Positions 9,022 through 16,712 of a stretch of DNA of 64,000 bases are shown here, in pieces (within the stretch, counting starts at the first letter, position 1; each line of letters begins with the position of its first letter). The stretch spans positions 248,001-312,000 of the forward strand of contig NZ_JASLER010000056.1 in NCBI RefSeq assembly GCF_030151085.1, given 5' to 3'. A model generated the notes under the pieces. That model saw only the letters and a list, made by a program, of their open reading frames with translations, had not been told where the DNA came from and made no database searches. The stretch comes from Bacteroides sp. (GTDB taxonomy: Bacteria; Bacteroidota; Bacteroidia; Bacteroidales; Bacteroidaceae). A program made the position numbers and the translations under genes.

Positions 9022-9756
9022 TCAGAATCCTTGTTTTTTCATAACTAGCCAAAGGTTTTCCGACATAGCTTCGCTATCTTTCTTTGTATAGCGAACATCC
9101 GTAAAAACTTGAGCCAATGTCTCTTTATTATTTTCTAAGATAAATTGTATATTCTCGGGCAATGATTCTTTATAAGCATACAGGCGATCGATATCCTCAG
9201 GAGTATAATCATGATAAGTTTCGTCGTGAACAATAGCCTCCAAAGGCAAACGATCTACTTGGGGCGGAACTTCGGAAGGCCATCCTACTGTCACTGTGGT
9301 AATAGGAAAGACTAGTTCCGGCAATTCTAAAGCTTCAATAATCATTTGAGGATTATAAGTGGTGGTTCCTAAATAGCAAATGCCTAATCCTTTTTCTTCT
9401 GCTGCAACACAAAAAGTCTGGGCAACTAACAAAGTATCCACGGAACCTGTTACAAACCACTCAAAATTATTATATCCCGGTTCCGCCTTACGCTGTTCAC
9501 ACCATTTACTGAATCGGCGTAGGTCAATGCAAAAAGTAAGCACTACCGGAGCCGTTTGCACCATCGGTTGATTAAAATGTGCCGGAGCTAATTTTGCTTT
9601 GCGCTCTGCATCACGGGTTACAATCACACTATAGATTTGCATATTTCCAACTGTAGAAGCCCGGAAAGATGTTTCGAGCAAATCATTTAACAAATCAGAA
9701 GAAATTTCTTTCTGCTGATACTTTCGGATAGTTCTCCTTTGTTTCAAGCTTTCCAT
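9022..9756 (-). CDS. nitroreductase-family NAD(P)H:FMN oxidoreductase
   Basis: Flavoprotein of 244 residues resembling the NfsA/Frp branch of nitroreductases, which reduce nitro compounds and quinones with NAD(P)H. The N-terminal RRTIRKYQQKEIS is the usual FMN-phosphate-binding arginine segment, and GLGICYLGTTTYNP is the central Gly-rich segment. The C-terminal extension after about residue 190 matches the longer NfsA-type members. I use the ATG at 9756; an in-frame GTG at 9792 lies upstream of the -7 element at 9772-9779. It is convergent with dnaA. Confidence 0.85.
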   Translation of the reverse strand: MESLKQRRTIRKYQQKEISSDLLNDLLETSFRASTVGNMQIYSVIVTRDAERKAKLAPAHFNQPMVQTAPVVLTFCIDLRRFSKWCEQRKAEPGYNNFEWFVTGSVDTLLVAQTFCVAAEEKGLGICYLGTTTYNPQMIIEALELPELVFPITTVTVGWPSEVPPQVDRLPLEAIVHDETYHDYTPEDIDRLYAYKESLPENIQFILENNKETLAQVFTDVRYTKKDSEAMSENLWLVMKKQGF

Positions 9757-9771
9757 TCTTTCTTTTTTCTG

Positions 9772-9779
9772 CAAATATA
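9772..9779 (-). promoter_or_regulatory. Bacteroides -7 element for the nitroreductase
   Basis: On the minus strand it reads TATATTTG, matching TAnnTTTG, 16 bases before the ATG at 9756. It rules out the upstream GTG start for this promoter. Confidence 0.6.
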
Positions 9780-9990
9780 TGAAAAGAATCACAATTTGTC
9801 ATTTAAGTACTCTATAAAAATAGAGTATACTTTTCATTATCGAGAAAACTTTTTCCAGTCGCTATTTGTTCATAAAATACTTTTTGGGAAACTTTCTTGT
9901 TTTTCAAAAAGTACAATTTACTAGAAGACAACTAATTAACAACTAAAACTAGAAAACTTTCAATCGGTTAATAAAAACCTTCATTTTTAT

Positions 9991-10021
9991 TTTGCCAAAT
10001 TGAAAATCCTTCCTAGCTTTG
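9991..10021 (+). promoter_or_regulatory. full Bacteroides promoter for the B12-dependent RNR
   Basis: The -33 box TTTG (9991-9994), 19 bases of spacer and the -7 box TAGCTTTG (10014-10021) match the Bacteroides promoter exactly. Transcription would start near 10028, leaving a leader of about 70 bases. I see no cobalamin riboswitch fold in that leader. The rest of the 9793-10097 gap is AT-rich and shows nothing else. Confidence 0.7.
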
Positions 10022-10097
10022 CAATCTCATTTGTTAACGATAAGTATGACTTCTACAAATTTACTTATTTGCAACTAAATCTAAGAATTTCAGCATC

Positions 10098-12635
10098 GTG
10101 GAAAAGAAAAATTATTCTTATGACGAAGCCTACGAAGAATCTTTACGATACTTCCAAGGTGACGAGTTGGCTGCCAGAGTTTGGGTAAACAAATACGCAG
10201 TCAAAGATTCTTTCGGAAATATATATGAGAAATCTCCGGAAGACATGCATTGGAGAATTGCCAATGAAGTAGCTCGAATTGAAGCTAAGTATCCCAATCC
10301 ATTGAGTTCAGAGGAACTTTTCGGTTTGCTTGATCATTTTAAGTACATCGTTCCGCAAGGAAGTCCGATGACTGGAATTGGTAATAACTATCAGGTAGCC
10401 TCTCTATCCAACTGTTTTGTAATCGGTGTGGATGGTGAAGCTGACTCTTACGGTGCTATCTTTAAAGTAGACGAAGAACAAGTACAATTAATGAAGCGCC
10501 GTGGTGGTGTTGGACATGACTTGTCACACATACGCCCCAAGGGTTCTCCGGTAAAGAATTCTGCATTGACCTCTACCGGTCTGGTACCATTCATGGAGCG
10601 TTATTCGAATTCAACCCGTGAAGTTGCCCAAGACGGACGTCGTGGCGCATTAATGTTGAGTGTTTCCATCAAGCATCCTGATTCTGAAGCATTTATTGAT
10701 GCCAAGATGACAGAAGGCAAAGTTACAGGCGCTAATGTTTCTGTAAAGTTAGCCGACGCTTTCATGGAAGCGGCTATTGCAGGCAAACCGTTTGTACAAC
10801 AATATCCTATTGATGCAGCGGAACCCACTTTCAAGAAAGAGATCGATGCAGCTAATTTGTGGAAAAAGATCGTACACAATGCATGGAAATCAGCCGAACC
10901 GGGTGTTCTCTTTTGGGATACCATCCTCAGAGAATCCGTGCCCGATTGTTATGCAGATTTAGGCTATCGTACAGTTTCTACTAATCCATGTGGAGAAATT
11001 CCGTTGTGTCCGTACGACTCTTGTCGCTTGCTCGCTATCAATTTATATTCGTATGTAGTCAATCCATTTAAGGCAGATGCTTATTTCGATTTCGAACTAT
11101 TCAACAAGCACGTAGCTTTGGCACAACGCATCATGGATGACATCATCGACCTTGAGTTGGAGAAGATCGAACGTATCATGGATAAGATTGATTCTGATCC
11201 GGAGGGTGAAGACGTAAGACATACCGAGCGTATTTTGTGGCAGAAGATATATAAGAAGAGTGGTCAGGGACGCCGTACCGGTGTTGGTATCACTGCCGAA
11301 GGTGACATGCTTGCAGCATTGGGTTTGCGTTATGGTACCGAAGAAGCAACCGAATTCTCTGAAAAAGTACACAAGACGGTTGCCTTGAACGCTTATCGTT
11401 CTTCTGTAGTAATGGCCAAGGAACGCGGTGCTTTCGAAATCTACGATACAGATCGCGAAAAGGAGAATCCTTTCATCAACCGTTTGCGTGAAGCTGATCC
11501 GGAATTGTACGAAGATATGAAGAAGTATGGTCGTCGTAACATTGCATGTCTTACTATTGCTCCGACCGGAACCACCAGTTTGATGACTCAAACAACTTCC
11601 GGCATCGAACCGGTATTCTTGCCTGTATACAAACGTCGTCGTAAAGTAAATCCGAACGACACGAACGTTCATGTAGATTTCGTTGATGAAACCGGTGACG
11701 CTTTTGAAGAATACATCGTATTCCATCCCAAGTTTGTAACCTGGATGGAAGCACAAGGCTACAATCCTGCAAAGAAATATTCTCAGGAAGAAGTGGATGC
11801 CATGGTAGAAAAGTCACCTTATTATAAAGCAACATCCAATGATGTAGACTGGCTGATGAAAGTCAAGATGCAGGGACGCATTCAGAAATGGGTGGACCAC
11901 TCTATCAGTGTGACCATCAACTTACCGAATGATGTCGATGAAGACTTAGTGAACCGTTTATATGTAGAAGCCTGGAAGTCCGGTTGTAAAGGATGTACAG
12001 TGTATCGTGACGGTTCTCGTTCAGGCGTGCTTATCTCAACAAAGAGTGACAAGAAAGAAGATCTTCCTCCATGCAAACCACCTACGGTTGTTGAAACTCG
12101 CCCCAGAGTTTTGGATGCAGACATTGTACGCTTCCAGAACAACAAAGAGAAGTGGGTAGCATTTGTCGGTCTTCTGGATAATCATCCGTATGAAATCTTC
12201 ACCGGTGTGCTGGATGATGATGAAGGAATCATATTGCCGAAGAATGTAACTTCCGGTCATATCATCAAGAATGTAGATGAACATGGAAACAAACGTTATG
12301 ACTTCCAATTCGAGAACAAACGCGGATACAAGGTTACCATCGAAGGTCTGTCGGAGAAGTTCAATAAAGAATACTGGAATTATGCCAAACTGATTTCAGG
12401 TGTGTTGCGTTATCGTATGCCTATCGAGCAAGTAATGAAGCTAGTAGCTTCTCTGCAATTGGACAGCGAAAACATCAACACTTGGAAGAACGGTGTAGAG
12501 CGTGCTTTGAAGAAATATGTAACTGACGGCACAGAAGCCAAAGGCAAGAAATGCCCGAATTGCGGTAACGAAACCCTTGTTTATCAAGAAGGTTGCCTTA
12601 TCTGCAAAACATGTGGAGCCTCGCGTTGCGGATAA
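10098..12635 (+). CDS. nrdJ: adenosylcobalamin-dependent ribonucleotide reductase (class II)
   Basis: Cytosolic class II RNR of 845 residues that makes deoxyribonucleotides with adenosylcobalamin as radical source, independent of oxygen. The N-x-C-x-E active-site motif is NPCGE (296-300), Cys106 in SLSNCFVIG is a redox cysteine candidate, and APTGTTSLM is the phosphate-binding loop. A Cys-rich ribbon (CPNC ... CLICKTCG ... RCG) closes the protein and matches the re-reduction tail of NrdJ enzymes. The start is a GTG; the first in-frame ATG would remove the N-terminal domain. The gene is monocistronic. Confidence 0.95.
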   Translation: MEKKNYSYDEAYEESLRYFQGDELAARVWVNKYAVKDSFGNIYEKSPEDMHWRIANEVARIEAKYPNPLSSEELFGLLDHFKYIVPQGSPMTGIGNNYQVASLSNCFVIGVDGEADSYGAIFKVDEEQVQLMKRRGGVGHDLSHIRPKGSPVKNSALTSTGLVPFMERYSNSTREVAQDGRRGALMLSVSIKHPDSEAFIDAKMTEGKVTGANVSVKLADAFMEAAIAGKPFVQQYPIDAAEPTFKKEIDAANLWKKIVHNAWKSAEPGVLFWDTILRESVPDCYADLGYRTVSTNPCGEIPLCPYDSCRLLAINLYSYVVNPFKADAYFDFELFNKHVALAQRIMDDIIDLELEKIERIMDKIDSDPEGEDVRHTERILWQKIYKKSGQGRRTGVGITAEGDMLAALGLRYGTEEATEFSEKVHKTVALNAYRSSVVMAKERGAFEIYDTDREKENPFINRLREADPELYEDMKKYGRRNIACLTIAPTGTTSLMTQTTSGIEPVFLPVYKRRRKVNPNDTNVHVDFVDETGDAFEEYIVFHPKFVTWMEAQGYNPAKKYSQEEVDAMVEKSPYYKATSNDVDWLMKVKMQGRIQKWVDHSISVTINLPNDVDEDLVNRLYVEAWKSGCKGCTVYRDGSRSGVLISTKSDKKEDLPPCKPPTVVETRPRVLDADIVRFQNNKEKWVAFVGLLDNHPYEIFTGVLDDDEGIILPKNVTSGHIIKNVDEHGNKRYDFQFENKRGYKVTIEGLSEKFNKEYWNYAKLISGVLRYRMPIEQVMKLVASLQLDSENINTWKNGVERALKKYVTDGTEAKGKKCPNCGNETLVYQEGCLICKTCGASRCG

Positions 12636-12687
12636 GATTGCAACAAGCACAAACGTTTGCATAGGAATTTAAATGACTTAGATATTG

Positions 12688-12742
12688 ATAGCTGCATGAT
12701 TATGAGGAATATTTTCTATACTTGCATAATCATTGCAGCTAT
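12688..12742. repeat. 17/18-base inverted repeat around the malQ promoter-like element
   Basis: The left arm (12688-12704) and right arm (12725-12742) are reverse complements apart from one extra base in the right arm. The 20-base centre contains TATACTTG (12717-12724), one base off the -7 consensus. The repeat lies between nrdJ and malQ. It has no T-run, so it is a poor intrinsic terminator. Confidence 0.75.
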
Positions 12743-12759
12743 TTCTAAATCTAATATAT

Positions 12760-15453
12760 ATGATACTACTATTTAATATCGAGTACCGCACCAGTTGGGG
12801 CGAAGAAGTCAGGGTATCGGGCTCCATTCCCGAACTTGGCAATAACCAGTCCGACAAAGCCACTCCCCTGCATACCGTAGACGGAATTCATTGGACAGCA
12901 GAAGTGGACGTACAAATGCCGGAAAATGGAAACATACATTACAGTTACCACATCTATCGCGACGGAAAATCCATACGTACAGAATGGAACAGTTTCCCCC
13001 GCACCCTATACGTAGCAGATAACCCTAAAAAGAGCTATCGTATAGAAGATTGCTGGAAGAACTTACCCGAACAACAGTATTTCTACACCTCAGCATTTAC
13101 CGAATCTTTACTGGCGCATCGCGAACGCAGTGCCGCCCCTAAAAGTTATAAGAAAGGCTTATCAATAAAAGCATACGCACCTTGCATTGACAGTGATCAT
13201 TGCCTGGCTATATGTGGAAATCAAAAAGCATTAGGCGATTGGAATCCCGAAAAAGCTATATTGATGAGCGATGCGGATTTCCCTGAATGGCAAGTAGAGC
13301 TAGATGCCACCAAGATCAATTTCCCGCTGGAATATAAATTCGTTCTTTATAATAAGAAAGAGAAGTGCACTGTAGCGTGGGAAAATAACCCCAACCGCTA
13401 TATGGCAGACCCACAAATCGGTTCGAATGAGACACTTGTCATAGGCGACCGTTATGTTTACTTCGACCTTCCCGGTTGGAAAGGTGCCGGTGTAGCAGTT
13501 CCCATATTCTCCTTGCGTTCTGAAAAGAGCTTTGGCGTAGGTGACTTTGGCGACCTGAAACGTTTGATAGACTGGGCAAGCGCCACTCATCAAAAAGCCG
13601 TTCAGATTCTTCCTGTCAACGACACGACCATGACGCATACATGGACGGATTCTTATCCTTACAACAGCATCTCCATTTATGCTTTCCATCCGATGTACAC
13701 CGACCTGAAGCAGTTGGGCACCTTGAAGGATAAAAAACTGATGGCAGATTTCAATAAGCGTCAGAAAGAGTTGAATGCACTGCCTACCGTAGATTACGAA
13801 GCTGTCAACCAAATTAAATGGGAGTATTTCCATCTTATCTTTAAGCAAGAAGGAGAAAAAGTATTAGCATCGGATGCTTTCCGCGATTTCTTCGAGGCAA
13901 ACAAAGAATGGCTACAACCTTACGCTGTATTCAGCTATCTACGCGATGTCTACAAGACTCCGAATTTCCGCGAATGGCCTAAATACACCGCTTACAATGC
14001 CAAAGAGATAGAAAAGCTTTGTCAACCCGACTCTGCCGACTATCCGCACATCGCTATTTACTATTATATCCAATTCAACCTCCACCTGCAACTGCTTGCC
14101 GCTACCGAGCATGCGCGTGCAAATGGTGTAGTATTGAAAGGCGATATACCTATCGGTATCAGCCGCAACAGCGTAGAAGCATGGAAAGAACCGCATTATT
14201 TCAACCTGAACGGTCAAGCCGGTGCACCACCCGATGACTTCTCTGTAAATGGTCAGAACTGGGGATTCCCCACCTACAACTGGGACGTAATGGAGAAAGA
14301 TGGTTATGCCTGGTGGATGAAGCGTTTCCGCAAAATGTCCGAATACTTCGATGCCTATCGCATAGACCACATTCTCGGTTTCTTCCGTATTTGGGAAATA
14401 CCGATGCATGCAGTACATGGCTTGCTGGGACAATTCGTTCCCGCCCTGCCTATGACGTGCGAAGAGATAGAAAATTACGGGCTGGCGTTTCGTGAAGATT
14501 TCTTCTTGAAACCTTATATTCATGAGTATTTCCTGGGACAGATGTTCGGTCCGCATACCGAAACTGTAAAACAGACATTCATTGAACCAACCGGAACTTG
14601 GGAAATCTACCGCATGCGTCCCGAATTCGACACTCAACGCAAAGTAGAAGCTTACTTTGCCAGAAAAACCGATGAAGATAGTATTTGGATTCGAGATGGC
14701 CTGTACGCCCTTATCAGCAATGTATTGTTTGTACCCGATCGCCACGATGCGAATAAATATCATCCACGTATCGGTGTACAACACGATTACGTCTATCGTG
14801 CACTAAACGATTGGGAAAAAGCTGCTTTCAATCGTCTGTACGACCAATATTACTATCATCGTCACAATGACTTCTGGGGACAACAAGCTATGAAGAAGTT
14901 ACCCCAATTAACACAATCCACACGCATGTTGGTATGTGGTGAAGACCTAGGTATGATACCCGATTGTGTAGCATGGGTTATGAACGACTTGCGTATCCTT
15001 TCATTGGAAATACAACGTATGCCCAAAGACCCGACTCAAGAATTCGGTTATCCTGACTGGTACCCATACCGTTCTGTTTGTACCATCTCCACACACGATA
15101 TGTCAACGTTGCGTGGTTGGTGGGAAGAAGATTTCCAGCAGACACAGCGATATTTCAATGCAGTACTCGGGCATTACGGTGCTGCACCAGCCGTAGCGAC
15201 ACCGGAAATTTGCGAGGAGATTGTACGCAAACACCTCAGCAGTAACTCCATGCTCTGCATTCTGTCTTTGCAAGATTGGTTGTCGATAGATGGCAAATGG
15301 CGTAACCCGAATGTACAGGAAGAGCGTATCAATATTCCGGCTAACCCACGACACTATTGGCGTTGGCGCATGCATCTCACGCTGGAACAATTGATGAAAG
15401 CAGAAAGCATGAATGAGAAGATCAAAGGATTGATTGAGCAAACCGGACGATAA
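12760..15453 (+). CDS. malQ: 4-alpha-glucanotransferase with tandem starch-binding domains (GH77)
   Basis: Amylomaltase/disproportionating enzyme of 897 residues that moves alpha-1,4-glucan segments between maltooligosaccharides. Two CBM20-like domains (about 1-100 and 125-235) precede the GH77 barrel. The nucleophile Asp is in YRIDHILGFFRIWE, the acid/base Glu in LVCGEDLGMIP, and the third acid is the Asp of STHDMSTLRGWW. The N-terminal CBM20 pair is usual for the plant DPE2-like form also found in Bacteroides. No signal peptide is seen, so it is cytosolic. The ATG at 12760 starts directly at the first CBM20; an upstream TTG at 12733 lies inside the inverted repeat. Confidence 0.92.
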   Translation: MILLFNIEYRTSWGEEVRVSGSIPELGNNQSDKATPLHTVDGIHWTAEVDVQMPENGNIHYSYHIYRDGKSIRTEWNSFPRTLYVADNPKKSYRIEDCWKNLPEQQYFYTSAFTESLLAHRERSAAPKSYKKGLSIKAYAPCIDSDHCLAICGNQKALGDWNPEKAILMSDADFPEWQVELDATKINFPLEYKFVLYNKKEKCTVAWENNPNRYMADPQIGSNETLVIGDRYVYFDLPGWKGAGVAVPIFSLRSEKSFGVGDFGDLKRLIDWASATHQKAVQILPVNDTTMTHTWTDSYPYNSISIYAFHPMYTDLKQLGTLKDKKLMADFNKRQKELNALPTVDYEAVNQIKWEYFHLIFKQEGEKVLASDAFRDFFEANKEWLQPYAVFSYLRDVYKTPNFREWPKYTAYNAKEIEKLCQPDSADYPHIAIYYYIQFNLHLQLLAATEHARANGVVLKGDIPIGISRNSVEAWKEPHYFNLNGQAGAPPDDFSVNGQNWGFPTYNWDVMEKDGYAWWMKRFRKMSEYFDAYRIDHILGFFRIWEIPMHAVHGLLGQFVPALPMTCEEIENYGLAFREDFFLKPYIHEYFLGQMFGPHTETVKQTFIEPTGTWEIYRMRPEFDTQRKVEAYFARKTDEDSIWIRDGLYALISNVLFVPDRHDANKYHPRIGVQHDYVYRALNDWEKAAFNRLYDQYYYHRHNDFWGQQAMKKLPQLTQSTRMLVCGEDLGMIPDCVAWVMNDLRILSLEIQRMPKDPTQEFGYPDWYPYRSVCTISTHDMSTLRGWWEEDFQQTQRYFNAVLGHYGAAPAVATPEICEEIVRKHLSSNSMLCILSLQDWLSIDGKWRNPNVQEERINIPANPRHYWRWRMHLTLEQLMKAESMNEKIKGLIEQTGR

Positions 15454-15481
15454 GAAGAAAAGTAACTAAAATAATTTATAG

Positions 15482-15526
15482 AAAGGGAAACGCACAGATT
15501 GATGATGCGTTTCCCTTTGTTTTTTC
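15482..15526 (+). terminator. intrinsic terminator after malQ
   Basis: Perfect 13-base stem (15482-15494 with 15506-15518), an 11-base loop and a following GTTTTTTC run. Confidence 0.9.
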
Positions 15527-15556
15527 TTTAAACTTGTCGAATAGGCAAATAATCAG

Positions 15557-15564
15557 TAAGTTTG
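15557..15564 (+). promoter_or_regulatory. Bacteroides -7 element for folB
   Basis: TAAGTTTG matches TAnnTTTG and lies 24 bases before the ATG at 15588. CTTG about 20 bases upstream could serve as the -33 box, which excludes the in-frame TTG at 15534 as a start. Confidence 0.6.
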
Positions 15565-15587
15565 CACAAAAGACAAATCCCCATAGT

Positions 15588-15980
15588 ATGAAAAGTTATA
15601 TTCTTTTAGATAATCTCCGCTTCTTCGCCCGTCACGGCGTAGGCGCACAAGAAACCCTAGTCGGCAATGAATTTACCGTCAGTCTTCGTTTGAAGGTGAA
15701 TATAGAACAAGCCATGCAGACGGACAACGTAGAAGATACTGTCAGCTACGCCGATATTTACGAATCTGTAAAACAAGAGATGTCAGTTCCCTCCAAGTTG
15801 TTGGAGCACGTCAGCGGACGTATTATGAATCGATTGTTCGAAGACTTCCCACAGATAGAAGAAATCAAAATGAAGCTGATGAAGCGTAACCCTCCTATGG
15901 GAGCGGATATAGAAGCAGCTGGTGTGGAAATAAAAAGTACAAGACCATACATAGACCCTAAAACCGGACTGCCCTTCTAA
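15588..15980 (+). CDS. folB: dihydroneopterin aldolase
   Basis: Small folate-pathway enzyme of 130 residues that turns dihydroneopterin into hydroxymethyl-dihydropterin and glycolaldehyde. The start MKSYILLDNLRFFARHGV, the central DTVSYADIYESV with its pterin-binding Glu region and the late KRNPPMGADIEAAGVEI are typical of FolB. It normally works as an octamer in the cytosol. It is monocistronic, between the malQ terminator and the repeat-rich gap. Confidence 0.93.
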   Translation: MKSYILLDNLRFFARHGVGAQETLVGNEFTVSLRLKVNIEQAMQTDNVEDTVSYADIYESVKQEMSVPSKLLEHVSGRIMNRLFEDFPQIEEIKMKLMKRNPPMGADIEAAGVEIKSTRPYIDPKTGLPF

Positions 15981-16101
15981 AAACATTCCTTTTAAAATAA
16001 AAACTAAACAGAGTTTTGTGCGTTCTGCCTACACTCTGCCACCAGTTTTACACATTCCCCTATTCATAGGCATTACAGATATAGTGTAAGCAAATAAAAA
16101 A

Positions 16102-16126
16102 GGTGTAGGCAAAATTTGCCTACACC
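16102..16126. repeat. 25-base palindrome
   Basis: GGTGTAGGC, a seven-base centre AAAATTT and GCCTACACC form a perfect inverted repeat of 12-base arms about one base. On the minus strand it is followed by a T-run (TTTTTTATTT), so it could end minus-strand transcripts. On the plus strand no T-run follows. Confidence 0.8.
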
Positions 16127-16305
16127 CACTGTATCGACCCGAAAACAAGTTAATGGGTTTGTATCATTTTGATTATGAATGTGTACTGCCTCCCCTGAGT
16201 TCAATATCTCCCATGACTGTGTTTGATACGACAATGCCTTGTGCAAAGTACTTAAAAGCCATACATATCATTCGATAAATCCCCGTTTCCAATTGTATAA
16301 TTACA

Positions 16306-16393
16306 ATTGTCAGCCTTTATGTTCACATTAGTCAGCCTATCTATTGATTATTGTAAGCTTAAAGGCTAACTATTGTAAGCTCTTAATAAATGC
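16306..16393. repeat. four direct repeats with exact 22-base period
   Basis: Copies begin at 16306, 16328, 16350 and 16372. The first ten bases are ATTGTCAGCC, TTAGTCAGCC, ATTGTAAGCT and ATTGTAAGCT. The remaining bases of each unit are not conserved, so this is an array of short cores spaced two helical turns apart. Confidence 0.75.
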
Positions 16394-16432
16394 AATTTCT
16401 TAATCGGATAATGCTGTACTTCTCTGATTACA

Positions 16433-16570
16433 GTTGACTTGCTTATTTCTTATTGTTGCTATAGGTTGACTTGAAAGATTACTAACCCTAGCAGTGGTTG
16501 ACCTTATGATTTACTATTCCTGACTCAGGTTGACTCAGTTTTCGTTAATCTCTATTCTAGGTTGACTAAA
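16433..16570. repeat. five direct GTTGAC repeats with exact 32-base period
   Basis: GTTGAC begins at 16433, 16465, 16497, 16529 and 16561. In four copies it is preceded by G (GGTTGAC) and in four it is followed by T. The rest of each unit is only loosely similar (CTA- and CAG/TAG-like bases near the end). The 32-base step is about three helical turns, so all cores face the same side of the DNA. Confidence 0.85.
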
Positions 16571-16667
16571 CCTTTGAAAGAAGAAAAGCTTATATTATTA
16601 GCAACCAAAGCACTTGCTTTTCAAAACATGATATAGCTTTTGACTATTATATCAAAGACTTTTTAGT

Positions 16668-16675
16668 TACCTTTG
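16668..16675 (+). promoter_or_regulatory. Bacteroides -7 element for the TPR regulator
   Basis: TACCTTTG matches TAnnTTTG, 33 bases before the ATG at 16709. The last GTTGAC core lies about 100 bases upstream of it. The inverted copy CAAGTCAACC (16681-16690) falls at or just after the expected start point. Confidence 0.6.
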
Positions 16676-16691
16676 CAGCGCAAGTCAACCA

Positions 16692-16712
16692 ATGAAAAAG
16701 TGTGACCCATGA
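16692..16712 (+). CDS. possible six-codon upstream ORF overlapping the regulator start
   Basis: ATG at 16692 opens a frame reading Met-Lys-Lys-Cys-Asp-Pro and stops at TGA 16710-16712. This overlaps the ATG of the next gene in the form ATGA. It could couple translation, but it is so short that chance is a real alternative. Confidence 0.2.
   Translation: MKKCDP

Larger units (their letters stand above)
15981..16708. other. 728-base repeat-rich intergenic region
   Basis: No credible gene. From left to right it holds a 25-base palindrome (16102-16126), a smaller inverted repeat (AATTGTA and TACAATT at 16291-16308), a phased array with a 22-base period (16306-16393), a phased array with a 32-base period (16433 to about 16567), a -7 element (16668-16675) and an inverted copy of the 32-base array core next to the start codon (16681-16690). 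The density and even phasing look regulatory. Confidence 0.75.

Noticed and set aside
10029..10097. Cobalamin riboswitch in the leader of the B12-dependent reductase.
   Set aside because: The leader is only about 70 bases and lacks the conserved B12-box pattern.
16153..16278. Open frame of 41 codons in the repeat-rich gap (starts MGLYHFDYE).
   Set aside because: No promoter element, no recognisable domain and no hydrophobic or repeat structure; the length is easily reached by chance.
16306..16570. Evenly spaced repeats taken for a CRISPR array.
   Set aside because: Only 6-10 bases per unit are conserved, units are 22 or 32 bases long in total, and no cas gene is nearby.
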